Shown here piece by piece: positions 16,593 to 23,374 of a DNA stretch of 64,000 nt (within the stretch, counting starts at the first letter, position 1; the number at the start of each line of letters is the position of its first letter). Position numbers and translations under genes: made by a program. This DNA comes from Limnohabitans sp. 15K. Its GTDB lineage: Bacteria > Pseudomonadota > Gammaproteobacteria > Burkholderiales > Burkholderiaceae_C. The DNA lies in assembly GCF_002778285.1 (NCBI RefSeq), contig NZ_NESM01000002.1:248001-312000 (forward strand), given 5' to 3'. The notes beneath the pieces are model-generated. The model was not told the origin of the DNA. It did not search any database and saw only the letters and a program-made list of their open reading frames with translations.

Positions 16593-16978
16593 ACCCACCG
16601 CCGTAACTCCTGCCCCGCACCTGGCCAGTCCCGCTGATTGACACGCCGTCGAAGCGTTGACACCTGCAACCTACCGGCTCCAAGGTTGAACGTGAAATCC
16701 ACAATGGCTGCAAGCCGTCCCTCTGGCTCAGTGGCCAGCACCGGACAGAATCGCAGTGTGGCTCGCAGTGCATAGGCCATATCGACAGCGAGATAAGCCT
16801 CGCCCTCTTCCATTGTGATCGGCCGATGCTTGGAGTCGCAAAGATGGCCGTATCCGATTGTCCAAAACCCTGACGGACAGACATACGGATAAGCGCGGTC
16901 AGGGTCTGACTTGGGCACCCGGCAGAACCCCTCGAACCGCTTGGCCAAGTCGATCGCTGCCTGCGGCACTTCGATCAT
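16523..16978 (-). CDS. Phage endolysin, GH24 lysozyme
   Basis: The 151-residue protein belongs to the T4/P21-type lysozyme family, which cleaves peptidoglycan glycan strands at phage release. The catalytic glutamate is in AKRFEGF (about residue 16). The second part of the active site is CPSGFWTIGYGH, matching C-x5-T followed by GYGH. The family's later FNLGAGRLQVSTLRRRVN and RW...GGRVLPGLVLRREAE segments are present. An insertion lengthens the loop between the glutamate and the cysteine. No signal peptide or anchor is visible, so export should depend on the holin next door. Its start overlaps the stop of the holin-like gene as ATGA. Confidence 0.9.
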   Translation of the reverse strand: MIEVPQAAIDLAKRFEGFCRVPKSDPDRAYPYVCPSGFWTIGYGHLCDSKHRPITMEEGEAYLAVDMAYALRATLRFCPVLATEPEGRLAAIVDFTFNLGAGRLQVSTLRRRVNQRDWPGAGQELRRWVYGGGRVLPGLVLRREAEVSLLF

Positions 16979-17451
16979 GGCCGAACCTTGTCAAACACGC
17001 GCCCCAAAAACCAGAAGTTCAGCACCCCGGCCCAAAGAGCCTGGTCAGCTTCAGTCCATGCGTGCAGAACTGCTGTGCCCCAATCAGCACCTGCAGAAAG
17101 TGCCGCCGCAAATGCCGCCGTCTTTGCCGCACAGTACAACGCCATGAACCAGTAAGTGATCACCGGGCGCACCGTGCTCGAGAGCGCATCTGCCCATGCT
17201 ACCCCGGTCTTTTCACCTTGGGTGCGCACGGCATCGCGCAAGGTTTCGATTGCGCCGGTGTTCCATGCTCCGTCGGCAGCCGCGCCGATCTCGGACATGC
17301 GCTGGGCACCGCGCAGTTTCTCGAACTCCAGCGCCTTATCCTGCATAGCCAATTCATGGCCACGCTCGCCTTGGCGGTCGAACCATTTCAGGACCTCTGG
17401 AGCCAGGCGGAACGCGCCACCCAGCAAGCCACCCAACAGTGTCTCGATCAT
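16975..17451 (-). CDS. Holin-like protein (three-TM gene-transfer-agent holin family)
   Basis: The 158-residue protein has an N-terminal GLLGGAFRLAPEVLKWFDRQGERGHELAMQ-type segment, a charged middle, and two clear hydrophobic helices at about 95-120 and 130-150. This pattern matches the holin family described for gene transfer agents and many prophages. It would permeabilise the inner membrane so that the adjacent lysozyme reaches the wall. Starts and stops overlap with both neighbours by four bases, showing a tight lysis cassette of DUF6127-like protein, holin and lysozyme. Confidence 0.72.
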   Translation of the reverse strand: MIETLLGGLLGGAFRLAPEVLKWFDRQGERGHELAMQDKALEFEKLRGAQRMSEIGAAADGAWNTGAIETLRDAVRTQGEKTGVAWADALSSTVRPVITYWFMALYCAAKTAAFAAALSAGADWGTAVLHAWTEADQALWAGVLNFWFLGRVFDKVRP

Positions 17452-17747
17452 TGGGGACCTCCCATCAGCCGTAACTTGATGGCGATGCCGACCAGCAGTG
17501 CAGCTAACACTCCGGTGGTCAGCACCTTGACCGTGGTTTGCCAGGCCGTTCGGCGCGCTTCACGCCAGGCATCGATGAGACCCCGCAGGTCACGGATATC
17601 GCGTGCAGCGTGCCCGTTTTCAAGGCCAAGGCAGGCCAATGCACGCTCGGCCCCTCGCTCGGCTGCCCGGGTGAGCAACTCATCAAGGTCCTCCGGGCGC
17701 AGGTTCAGGATGTCAGCGCTGTGGGTGTTGGTGGATTCTTCTGTCAT
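17448..17747 (-). CDS. Small membrane protein of the lysis cassette (DUF6127-like)
   Basis: The product has 99 residues from the ATG at 17747. Most of it is soluble and helical (LDELLTRAAERGAERALACLGL, split by NGHAARDIRDLRGLIDAWREA), ending in one transmembrane helix (about 78-94). This layout resembles the DUF6127 family found beside phage holins. GGAG sits six bases before the chosen ATG; upstream codons in the same frame cross a terminator hairpin and are not used. The role in lysis, perhaps as an antiholin or accessory holin, is inferred from position only. Confidence 0.68.
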   Translation of the reverse strand: MTEESTNTHSADILNLRPEDLDELLTRAAERGAERALACLGLENGHAARDIRDLRGLIDAWREARRTAWQTTVKVLTTGVLAALLVGIAIKLRLMGGPQ

Positions 17748-17756
17748 GGGCATCTC

Positions 17757-17795
17757 CAAAAAGAAAAAGCCCGCACTGGAGTGAACCAAGCGGGC
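17757..17795 (-). terminator. Terminator between the tail/modification module and the lysis cassette
   Basis: On the minus strand GCCCGC, a 15-base loop and GCGGGC are followed by TTTTTCTTTTT. It lies after the stop of the radical-SAM gene (17823) and directly before the lysis cassette start, whose Shine-Dalgarno GGAG follows the U run. It should limit read-through into lysis genes unless there is antitermination. Confidence 0.75.
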
Positions 17796-17822
17796 GATTG
17801 ATGAAACGATTTATTTGTTGGC

Positions 17823-19190
17823 TTAGGCTGTTTGCTGCGCTGCAATGATCGGAATCACGCGCCTTACTGGCGGCGACTCCACGGTGCTTTTGGCCAGGCC
17901 AAAGATGTCCTTGCGCTCCGGAGGCAGATCGCCATCGATAAAGACCGGCATGCAACCGGTGAGGTACTCAATAGCCGCCGCAAAGAACACCAAGTTGTCC
18001 GAATAGGCGGCGTCGCACCCAGCATCCCAAAGCGGCCCTTCCAAGAACATGCACGAGCCCTTGCACATTTGAAGCACTGGGCAAGACGAGCAGCCTTGGC
18101 GCTCGCTCCAGTGCGTGGCGCTTTTCATGCGCACGGCGGACAGATCGGAAAGCTGGCCGATCAAATGACTCTGGCCATTCGGAGCCGTCGCTGCGGCGCT
18201 CACGTTTTGGCAGGTGACGACATTGCCTTTGAGATCGACAGCCAGGTTGTGGCTGCGGTCCATACCGCACTTTTGTCCCAGCGCAGAGGCTGGGCGCTGG
18301 TAGCGAATGGAATCGATGAAGTCTTGGATCTTTTGGTTGGTGAGGTCAAAGCGACTGGCAAGGCCGGTGCGGACTTCACCAAACCCTTGCCTGCGAAACT
18401 GTGCGTGCTCAGCGGTGGTCTTGAAGGTGGCGGCCAGGCCACCTTCATCGTAGGGGTCGATGAATGCGCCTTCACCAATCTGAACGTCAACTCCAAAGCG
18501 TTCTTGCAGCCAAAGTTGCACCGCCGCCCTGCTGGGGTTTTGGCTGCTGATCATCGCGTTGATGCTGATGCGACCCTGCGGATGGAGGCGCGCGTACAAA
18601 TCCATGATGGCGGCGCGCTGCTGCGGATCATCCATCGGGTCTACCCCGCGTGCGTGGTATCCCGGCCCATCGTGGGAGAGCCCGACGACGAAGCCTATGC
18701 GGTCCAGCCACTCGTTGGTCTCAAGACTGAGCAACGAGCCGTTGGTGATAATAAAGAACTCAGCATTCGGGTACAGCCCTCGCAGGCGCACAGCCAAAGG
18801 CTTCAAGGTCTTGATGTACACCAGCGGTTCACCGCCCCAAAATTCAATCCGTTCGGGAGCCTGGCTCAGGCTGGCGGTCAACTGCTGCAGGAAATCCTCC
18901 ACATCCTCGGGGTTCGTGCTTTCGGCATGGGGAACAAAGCGCTGGCTGCAGTAGTTGCACTCGTAGTTGCAGGACAAACCGAGGCTGATTTTGAGGGTCT
19001 TGATCAGGCCTTTTCGGCCTGGCTGGGTGGTGCTCACGACCGTGGCGTCCTGAAACGTCTTGGGCTTGACTTCCATTACCGGGGAGCCAAACCCATCCGC
19101 TCCCCAAGTCAGGCTGCTGGTCTGATTGTCGTAATGCAACTCGCGTTCCGTGTTGTCCGGCGCAATGAGCTTGATCTTGAACTGGGCCAT
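17823..19190 (-). CDS. Radical SAM/SPASM peptide-modifying enzyme encoded in the prophage tail module
   Basis: The protein has 455 residues. The radical-SAM cluster motif C-x3-C-x2-C is at C74, C78 and C81 (LSCNYECNYC), with GGEP at 119-122. The C-terminal half has the complete SPASM pattern for two auxiliary iron-sulfur clusters: C308, then G322-x4-C327, then C367-x2-C370-x5-C376-x3-C380, and C392. Such enzymes typically modify ribosomally made peptides or proteins, for example by crosslinking or thioether formation. The start overlaps the end of the 2-oxoglutarate-oxygenase-like gene, and the tail-fibre protein ending NCNCNCDCCC is encoded two genes further upstream in the same operon. A radical-SAM maturase in a phage tail module is unusual. 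The substrate is inferred, not shown. A phage-borne anaerobic sulfatase-maturase-like role is less likely because no sulfatase is present. Confidence 0.88.
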   Translation of the reverse strand: MAQFKIKLIAPDNTERELHYDNQTSSLTWGADGFGSPVMEVKPKTFQDATVVSTTQPGRKGLIKTLKISLGLSCNYECNYCSQRFVPHAESTNPEDVEDFLQQLTASLSQAPERIEFWGGEPLVYIKTLKPLAVRLRGLYPNAEFFIITNGSLLSLETNEWLDRIGFVVGLSHDGPGYHARGVDPMDDPQQRAAIMDLYARLHPQGRISINAMISSQNPSRAAVQLWLQERFGVDVQIGEGAFIDPYDEGGLAATFKTTAEHAQFRRQGFGEVRTGLASRFDLTNQKIQDFIDSIRYQRPASALGQKCGMDRSHNLAVDLKGNVVTCQNVSAAATAPNGQSHLIGQLSDLSAVRMKSATHWSERQGCSSCPVLQMCKGSCMFLEGPLWDAGCDAAYSDNLVFFAAAIEYLTGCMPVFIDGDLPPERKDIFGLAKSTVESPPVRRVIPIIAAQQTA

Positions 19191-19747
19191 CAGAACACCT
19201 CCATCTCGAGATGAATCTCGACGCTGGGACGCTCGCCCAGGTAAACATGGCCGAAATGCAGCAAGTGGCTCGGAAACACCAGAAGCAAATCCGGCTGCGG
19301 ATCGACCATGGTCACGCGCTCTTCACCAGGCAGCGCCTTGCTGCCAAAGGGTCCGATCGGACTTTGCAAAACAAGTGCGCCATCATGCTTGCCGCGCTCA
19401 TGGTCAGGGTGGGCATCCCCATCGATCCAGTAAATGGCAGAAAGGTGTGCCGACTCCACATGAGGAGGCACAAAGTCGCCTTTGAACTGAACCAACTCCC
19501 TTCCAGTTATGGATGCGACATCAATGCCAAAAGCCTTGGCTGTTACCGCTTTGATTCGGGCGAAAACTTCTGCAAATGCTGGGTCCATGAGTTCGAGTGA
19601 CTCGCGGGTCGAGCGGCTCCAAGGTTTTCTCTTGGAGTTGAGTTCGCCATAGACGGCGAGCGTCTTGTCCTTAAGGACCTGGCGCTCCTCATCCGTCAAT
19701 CCAAGTTGGGTGCGAAAGACCGGAGTTGGGAAAAGCAGTTGCATCAT
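19190..19747 (-). CDS. 2-oxoglutarate/Fe(II)-dependent oxygenase-like protein
   Basis: The 185-residue product resembles the putative 2OG-Fe(II) oxygenase family known from phage and cyanophage genomes. Candidate metal ligands are H96 and E98 (VPPHVESAHLSAIYW) with a distal histidine at 161 or 164 (FPSHLLHFGHVYLG), and R173 could bind 2-oxoglutarate (ERPSVEIHLEMEVF). Members hydroxylate amino-acid side chains or other small substrates. It lies between the unknown 264-residue protein and the radical-SAM enzyme, with coding overlaps of 1-4 bases on both sides, so the three are translated as a unit. The start may be the first or second of two adjacent ATG codons. A tail protein substrate is an inference from gene order. 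Confidence 0.8.
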   Translation of the reverse strand: MMQLLFPTPVFRTQLGLTDEERQVLKDKTLAVYGELNSKRKPWSRSTRESLELMDPAFAEVFARIKAVTAKAFGIDVASITGRELVQFKGDFVPPHVESAHLSAIYWIDGDAHPDHERGKHDGALVLQSPIGPFGSKALPGEERVTMVDPQPDLLLVFPSHLLHFGHVYLGERPSVEIHLEMEVF

Positions 19748-20535
19748 GCAGCCACCACCGCAATCCGCGCATCCTCTGCGCCTGGAAAATACTTCCAGCC
19801 GAACTTCACCCGGATTTCATCTCCAGCAGACATGCCTGCCGCCGAGACGGGAACCGAAGCCAAACCATGAGACGCACGCACGCGTGTAAAAGGCACCAGC
19901 CCACTCACAGCTTCCAGGCAGACAACAGCCTCCCGGTCAAGCAGTTGACCAGCTACATCCTCGATGCGCAATTCGATCAAGGCACTGCCGCCTGCTGCAA
20001 CACTGGCAGGCGCTTGCACATGAATGAACGGAAACGCCATGGTGCGAACAGCGCCGCTGCTGGCCGCATCGCTCCAGACCAACGCGCAGTGCTCATCGAC
20101 CTGAATGTTGGCATCCGTCGCCTGCGCGTTGAGGTTCACCGTGATGAACAACTCATCGTCACTGGCCGCTGCGAATGGCACGTTGATGCCCACCAACAGA
20201 TTTCTCTTGAGGCGTTGGGCGTAATCGACCGCTGTCTCGCGATTGGGGAGTGTCTCTGGGTACAGCGCAAAGACAGGAAGAAACGCCCCGGCATGAACAG
20301 CCAAAAAGTAGGTCTGGTGATCGCACCAGTCGTAGCGCTTGCGCAGGTCAGCGATGTTGACGACCACCGACTCAAGCAGCGTCAAACCACCTTCACCAGT
20401 AGCTGATTCATCGGTCGCAAGCGCAGGAAGATACAAGGAAACGCTCAGGTCGCTGGTGGCGGGGTCGAAACCAAGGTGAACGGTGGGTTGAAACTGGGGA
20501 TGGATTTGTGCGTTGCGCACTGCAATGATTTTCAT
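19744..20535 (-). CDS. Phage protein of unknown function between the Cys-rich tail fibre and the modifying enzymes
   Basis: The product has 264 residues. It is mostly beta-rich, with a C-terminal Ig-like section (APASVAAGGSALIELRIEDVAGQLLDREAVVCLEA, split here only as described) and an N-terminal part containing KRYDWCDHQTYFLAVHAGAF. There are no membrane spans or signal peptide. An in-frame ATG at 20559 exists, but the ATG at 20535 is chosen because AAGGA precedes it and it lies after the stop of the upstream gene. It may be a virion protein, a chaperone or a recognition factor for the modification. The family is not recognised. Confidence 0.75.
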   Translation of the reverse strand: MKIIAVRNAQIHPQFQPTVHLGFDPATSDLSVSLYLPALATDESATGEGGLTLLESVVVNIADLRKRYDWCDHQTYFLAVHAGAFLPVFALYPETLPNRETAVDYAQRLKRNLLVGINVPFAAASDDELFITVNLNAQATDANIQVDEHCALVWSDAASSGAVRTMAFPFIHVQAPASVAAGGSALIELRIEDVAGQLLDREAVVCLEAVSGLVPFTRVRASHGLASVPVSAAGMSAGDEIRVKFGWKYFPGAEDARIAVVAA

Positions 20536-20546
20536 GAGCGGAGTCC

Positions 20547-21158
20547 TTAGCAGCAGCAATCGCAGTTGCAGTTGCAGTTTGTGTTTCGATAAATACGCAC
20601 CGTGTTGTCAGTCGCGACTTGAACCAGTGCGTTGACAGCTAACGCACCTCCGATGCCGTCACCAACATTTCCGCTGTACTGAAAGGCCGCCACTGCAGTG
20701 GGGCGTCCGCTCACCCCTGTCCAGGGCACGCTGCCTGCGCTACCCGCGTAGTTCACTGAGAAGTTCGACGGGTTGTAGACATAGAAGTTGGTGCCGTCGT
20801 TGCCTCCCCACAGCCAGGTGGGTTGGCCAGCTTGCCCAGACCAGTTGTAGGTACCAGCACCTGCGGTTGAATTGAGCTGACTTGCCGTTGCCGCGTTGCC
20901 ACTCACGCTGATGGGCCAGGTTCCCGATGCACCAGTACCGCCGGGTTGTGGAGGCGTAAAGCCAAGGGCAACAATCACCTGCGCATAGGTCGGAGCTGTG
21001 GCGTTGATAACACCCAGAGCCGTGCGCGCTGTTGCGGCTGTGCCGTCTGAGCCCAACAAACCCGTGAGGTAGTCGTTCAAAGAATCAAGGGCAGTTTTGA
21101 ACTGCCCTTGGGTGACTGTTGTGCCAGTGAAACTGGCCTTGGATGGAATAGTCGCCAT
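20547..21158 (-). CDS. Tail-fibre-like protein with Cys/Asn-rich C-terminal tail
   Basis: The product has 203 residues. The start (ATIPSKASFTGTTVTQGQFK) and the NAATASQLNSTAGAGTYNWSGQ and LWGGNDGTNFYVYNPSNF segments are typical of tail-fibre or receptor-binding tips of siphoviruses. The last twelve residues are NTNCNCNCDCCC: six cysteines, four of them in an Asn/Asp-Cys alternation. The rest of the protein contains no cysteine that I can see. This tail resembles the core of a modified peptide. Genes for a SPASM radical-SAM enzyme and a 2OG-oxygenase-like protein lie downstream in the same operon. Metal binding or disulfide-based trimer locking are alternative roles for the cysteines. Confidence 0.82.
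   Translation of the reverse strand: MATIPSKASFTGTTVTQGQFKTALDSLNDYLTGLLGSDGTAATARTALGVINATAPTYAQVIVALGFTPPQPGGTGASGTWPISVSGNAATASQLNSTAGAGTYNWSGQAGQPTWLWGGNDGTNFYVYNPSNFSVNYAGSAGSVPWTGVSGRPTAVAAFQYSGNVGDGIGGALAVNALVQVATDNTVRIYRNTNCNCNCDCCC
20550..20579 (-). other. Core-peptide-like Cys/Asn-rich coding segment
   Basis: The bases encode the ten residues CNCNCDCCC plus the preceding N, directly before a TAA stop. The DNA is itself a short repeat of GTTGCA-like units on the plus strand, followed by three GCA triplets, so slippage could change the number of Asn-Cys pairs between relatives. It is listed separately because it is the candidate site of modification. Confidence 0.6.
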
Positions 21159-21170
21159 GAATGCCTCCGG

Positions 21171-21365
21171 TTATTTCCACATGGGCGCGGAGTCCCCCTG
21201 ACCCGGCACATAGCCAGGCACAAAGGTGACGATCACGCCGTCTGCGCGTTTGAGATAAATCTTTCCGTCCGCCACGTTGAGCACCAACTCACCCAGCGTG
21301 ACTTGCGCAGCGGTGGGCACGGCGGCTGCCGTGCTGCTGCGCTTGTGCAGGATGGTGTTGGCCAT
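21171..21365 (-). CDS. Short tail-fibre-associated protein
   Basis: The product has 64 residues. Its beginning (MANTILHKRSSTAAAVPTAAQ) and GELVLNVADGKIYLKRADG segment match the short N-terminal module common in phage tail fibres, where ILxKRS..A..P....GELA.N..D..LF is a recurrent pattern. The same module begins the large fibre at 21368-22813. It lies between the two fibre genes with 2- to 12-base gaps. It is probably a small structural or fibre-adaptor protein. Confidence 0.7.
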   Translation of the reverse strand: MANTILHKRSSTAAAVPTAAQVTLGELVLNVADGKIYLKRADGVIVTFVPGYVPGQGDSAPMWK

Positions 21366-21367
21366 GG

Positions 21368-22813
21368 TTAGAACGAGCCTCCGTCAATCGTGGCGCTGGT
21401 GGACAAAGCGTCCGTGATGCCAAAGCCAGAAAGGGTTGTGGGTTTGCCGCTGACGCTCGTCCACGCGGGCGTAACAGTGACAGCCGTACCGATTGCTGTG
21501 ACCCTGCCCTTGGCATCGACCGTGATGGGTGAAACGGCAGTCGCACTGTTGTTGTAAGTGCCCGCAGTCACGCCACTGGCAGCCAAAGTCAGCGCCATGG
21601 AAGTTGTGCCTGAGCCAGTGACATCGCCCGAAACGGTGATGTTCTGGTTGGCTGTGATGTAGCCTGGGTTGGTTCCCGCAGTGACCCGTCCGGTAACGTC
21701 CACCGTCATGCTTGAGTAAGTGCCAGCCGTGACGCCCGAGGCGGTGATCGACAGGGTATTGCCGGACTTGGTCAAGCCAGTACCCGCAGTGAGTTGGCCC
21801 AGACCGTTGAATTGCTGGAAGGTCAGCGCGGTGGTGCCAAGGGTGATCGCCCCATTGGTCGCAAGCACCCAACCCGAGTCAGCGTAACTGGTGCCTTCCT
21901 CAACAAAGACATAAAGGCCAGAGGTCAGTTCGCCGCCCGGAGAGTTGTCAGCATCTGCCGATCGAGCCCATGCACCCGCCGCTGCAATATACAAACCGTT
22001 TTGCGCACCAGCGGTTTGGTCTTTTACCAAGACACGGTCACCTGCCACCAGTACTACACCGTCAATGGTCTGAATACCAGACAAGGTGATGTTGGCCGTC
22101 GTGGTCGCGCGAACCGAGGCTTTGAAATCAAGGCCAGTGATGGCGTTGTCTACGTATTGCTTCGTCGCAGCGTGCAGCGCATTGGTGGGGTCCGCAGCCA
22201 GTGTCAATGCACCGGTAAGCGTGCCACCTGCAAGCGCCAAGGCATCGGTGATGCCGTAGCCGGACAGTGTGGTGGGTTTGCCAGTCACGCTTGACCAAGC
22301 CGGTGTCAGAGTGACCGCTGCACCTGTCGCTGTGATCCGCCCCTTCGCATCCACAGTGAAAGGTGTAATGGCTGTGGTGCCGTTGTTGTAGGTACCCGCA
22401 GTGACACCGCTGCTGGTCAGAGTCAGCGCAATCGCTGTTGTGCCTGAACCCGTAGCATCACCAGACACCGTGATGTTCTGGTTGGCAGTGAGATAACCCG
22501 GATTTGAGCCGCCAGTCACGCGTCCCTTGGCATCCACCGTGACGTTGGAGTAACTGCCAGCAGTGACACCACTGGCCGCCAGTGCCAGCACCACGCCACC
22601 CGACAGCGTGCCGGTGCCAGTTGCATCTCCACTGACTGCGAAGCTGTCAGCTTTCTTAGCAAAGACACCCGAGCCAGCGGCGGCGGTGACAACACTTCCG
22701 GACTCGCCGATGAACAGAGTCTTGCTGACTTCGGACCAAGCCAGTTCACCCACTGCCAGCGTGGGCGGCGTAGCGGTGGTGGCGGATCGTTTGATTTGAA
22801 TGAGGTTGGGCAT
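21368..22813 (-). CDS. Large tail fibre protein with internal repeats
   Basis: The product has 481 residues, low in charge and rich in Thr, Gly, Ala and Ser. It begins with the MPNLIQIKRSATTATPPTLAVGEL fibre module (positions 1-24). A ~100-residue unit containing GVTAGTY, TVDAKGR(V/I)T, NPGYLTANQNITVSGD and TPAW(S/T)SV(S/T)GKPTTLSG(F/Y)GITDAL occurs near both ends. Between the copies is a section with ATKQYVDNAITGLDFKASVRA, common in siphovirus fibres. The repeats are typical of trimeric beta-helical fibres. The role is host recognition on the virion. Confidence 0.85.
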   Translation of the reverse strand: MPNLIQIKRSATTATPPTLAVGELAWSEVSKTLFIGESGSVVTAAAGSGVFAKKADSFAVSGDATGTGTLSGGVVLALAASGVTAGSYSNVTVDAKGRVTGGSNPGYLTANQNITVSGDATGSGTTAIALTLTSSGVTAGTYNNGTTAITPFTVDAKGRITATGAAVTLTPAWSSVTGKPTTLSGYGITDALALAGGTLTGALTLAADPTNALHAATKQYVDNAITGLDFKASVRATTTANITLSGIQTIDGVVLVAGDRVLVKDQTAGAQNGLYIAAAGAWARSADADNSPGGELTSGLYVFVEEGTSYADSGWVLATNGAITLGTTALTFQQFNGLGQLTAGTGLTKSGNTLSITASGVTAGTYSSMTVDVTGRVTAGTNPGYITANQNITVSGDVTGSGTTSMALTLAASGVTAGTYNNSATAVSPITVDAKGRVTAIGTAVTVTPAWTSVSGKPTTLSGFGITDALSTSATIDGGSF

Positions 22814-22831
22814 AAGGTTCTCCGTTGGAAT

Positions 22832-23020
22832 TTAGAAATAGCCCGCGTCCAGGGCCAAGGCAGTGACATCAGGCAAGGGGCCGGGCGGACCGACCGCACC
22901 CTGATCGCCCTTTGGACCTTGAGGTCCGGGAACGGTGAGCGTGACTTCAACCGAAGTGCTGTCCCATTGCGGCTCCAGGCTTAGGCTGACTTCGGTGGTG
23001 GTGGTGATCGTTGTGCTCAT
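22832..23020 (-). CDS. Small collagen-like tail protein
   Basis: The product has 62 residues. A Thr-rich beginning and a short beta segment precede a collagen-like stretch of Gly-X-Y triplets (GPQGPKGDQGAVGPPGP, about residues 32-48). Such triplets form trimeric stalks in phage fibres. It lies 18 bases upstream of the large fibre gene and is probably part of the fibre assembly. No enzymatic motif is present. Confidence 0.7.
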   Translation of the reverse strand: MSTTITTTTEVSLSLEPQWDSTSVEVTLTVPGPQGPKGDQGAVGPPGPLPDVTALALDAGYF

Positions 23021-23034
23021 TGACCGGCCTCCAT

Positions 23035-23373
23035 TTACTGGCTCACATCGGGCACCACTGGCACGATGAATGTTTCAGTCGATCGCACCATCCCGCCGTC
23101 ATGCACTTCGACATCGCAGTACAGATTGGCGGGTGCCGGGAATGTGGCCGACTGCGCCGGATCAACAAGCGAAAGGTAAAAACGGCCAGGGTTCACGGTC
23201 TGGTCAGGGTCAATCGCCGCCGACAGATTGGCAACCAAGCCTCCAACGCTGGTGCGCAATTGGGATCGAATGGTTTGGTTGGTCAATTGACTCGCCACAC
23301 CGTTGATGCGGTAAACGCCAGACAAAGCGAAGGTATCGCCCCGCTTGAACGGGGGCGTTGTTTGTGAAGTCAT
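23035..23373 (-). CDS. Phage tail protein, small beta-rich
   Basis: The product has 112 residues from the ATG at 23373. AAGGA lies seven bases upstream of it, and it starts just at the end of the tail-tip gene. Motifs GDTFALSGVYRINGVASQ and YRIN..G near the start resemble small phage proteins found between the tail tip and fibres. It contains no membrane segment. Its exact role is not known to me; a fibre-attachment or tail-tip accessory role fits the position. Confidence 0.65.
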   Translation of the reverse strand: MTSQTTPPFKRGDTFALSGVYRINGVASQLTNQTIRSQLRTSVGGLVANLSAAIDPDQTVNPGRFYLSLVDPAQSATFPAPANLYCDVEVHDGGMVRSTETFIVPVVPDVSQ

Positions 23374-23374
23374 C

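Noticed and set aside
17832-19214. Plus-strand open frame of 460 codons opposite the radical-SAM gene
   Set aside because: The minus strand carries all radical-SAM and SPASM motifs. The opposite frame has no recognisable domain or ribosome site.
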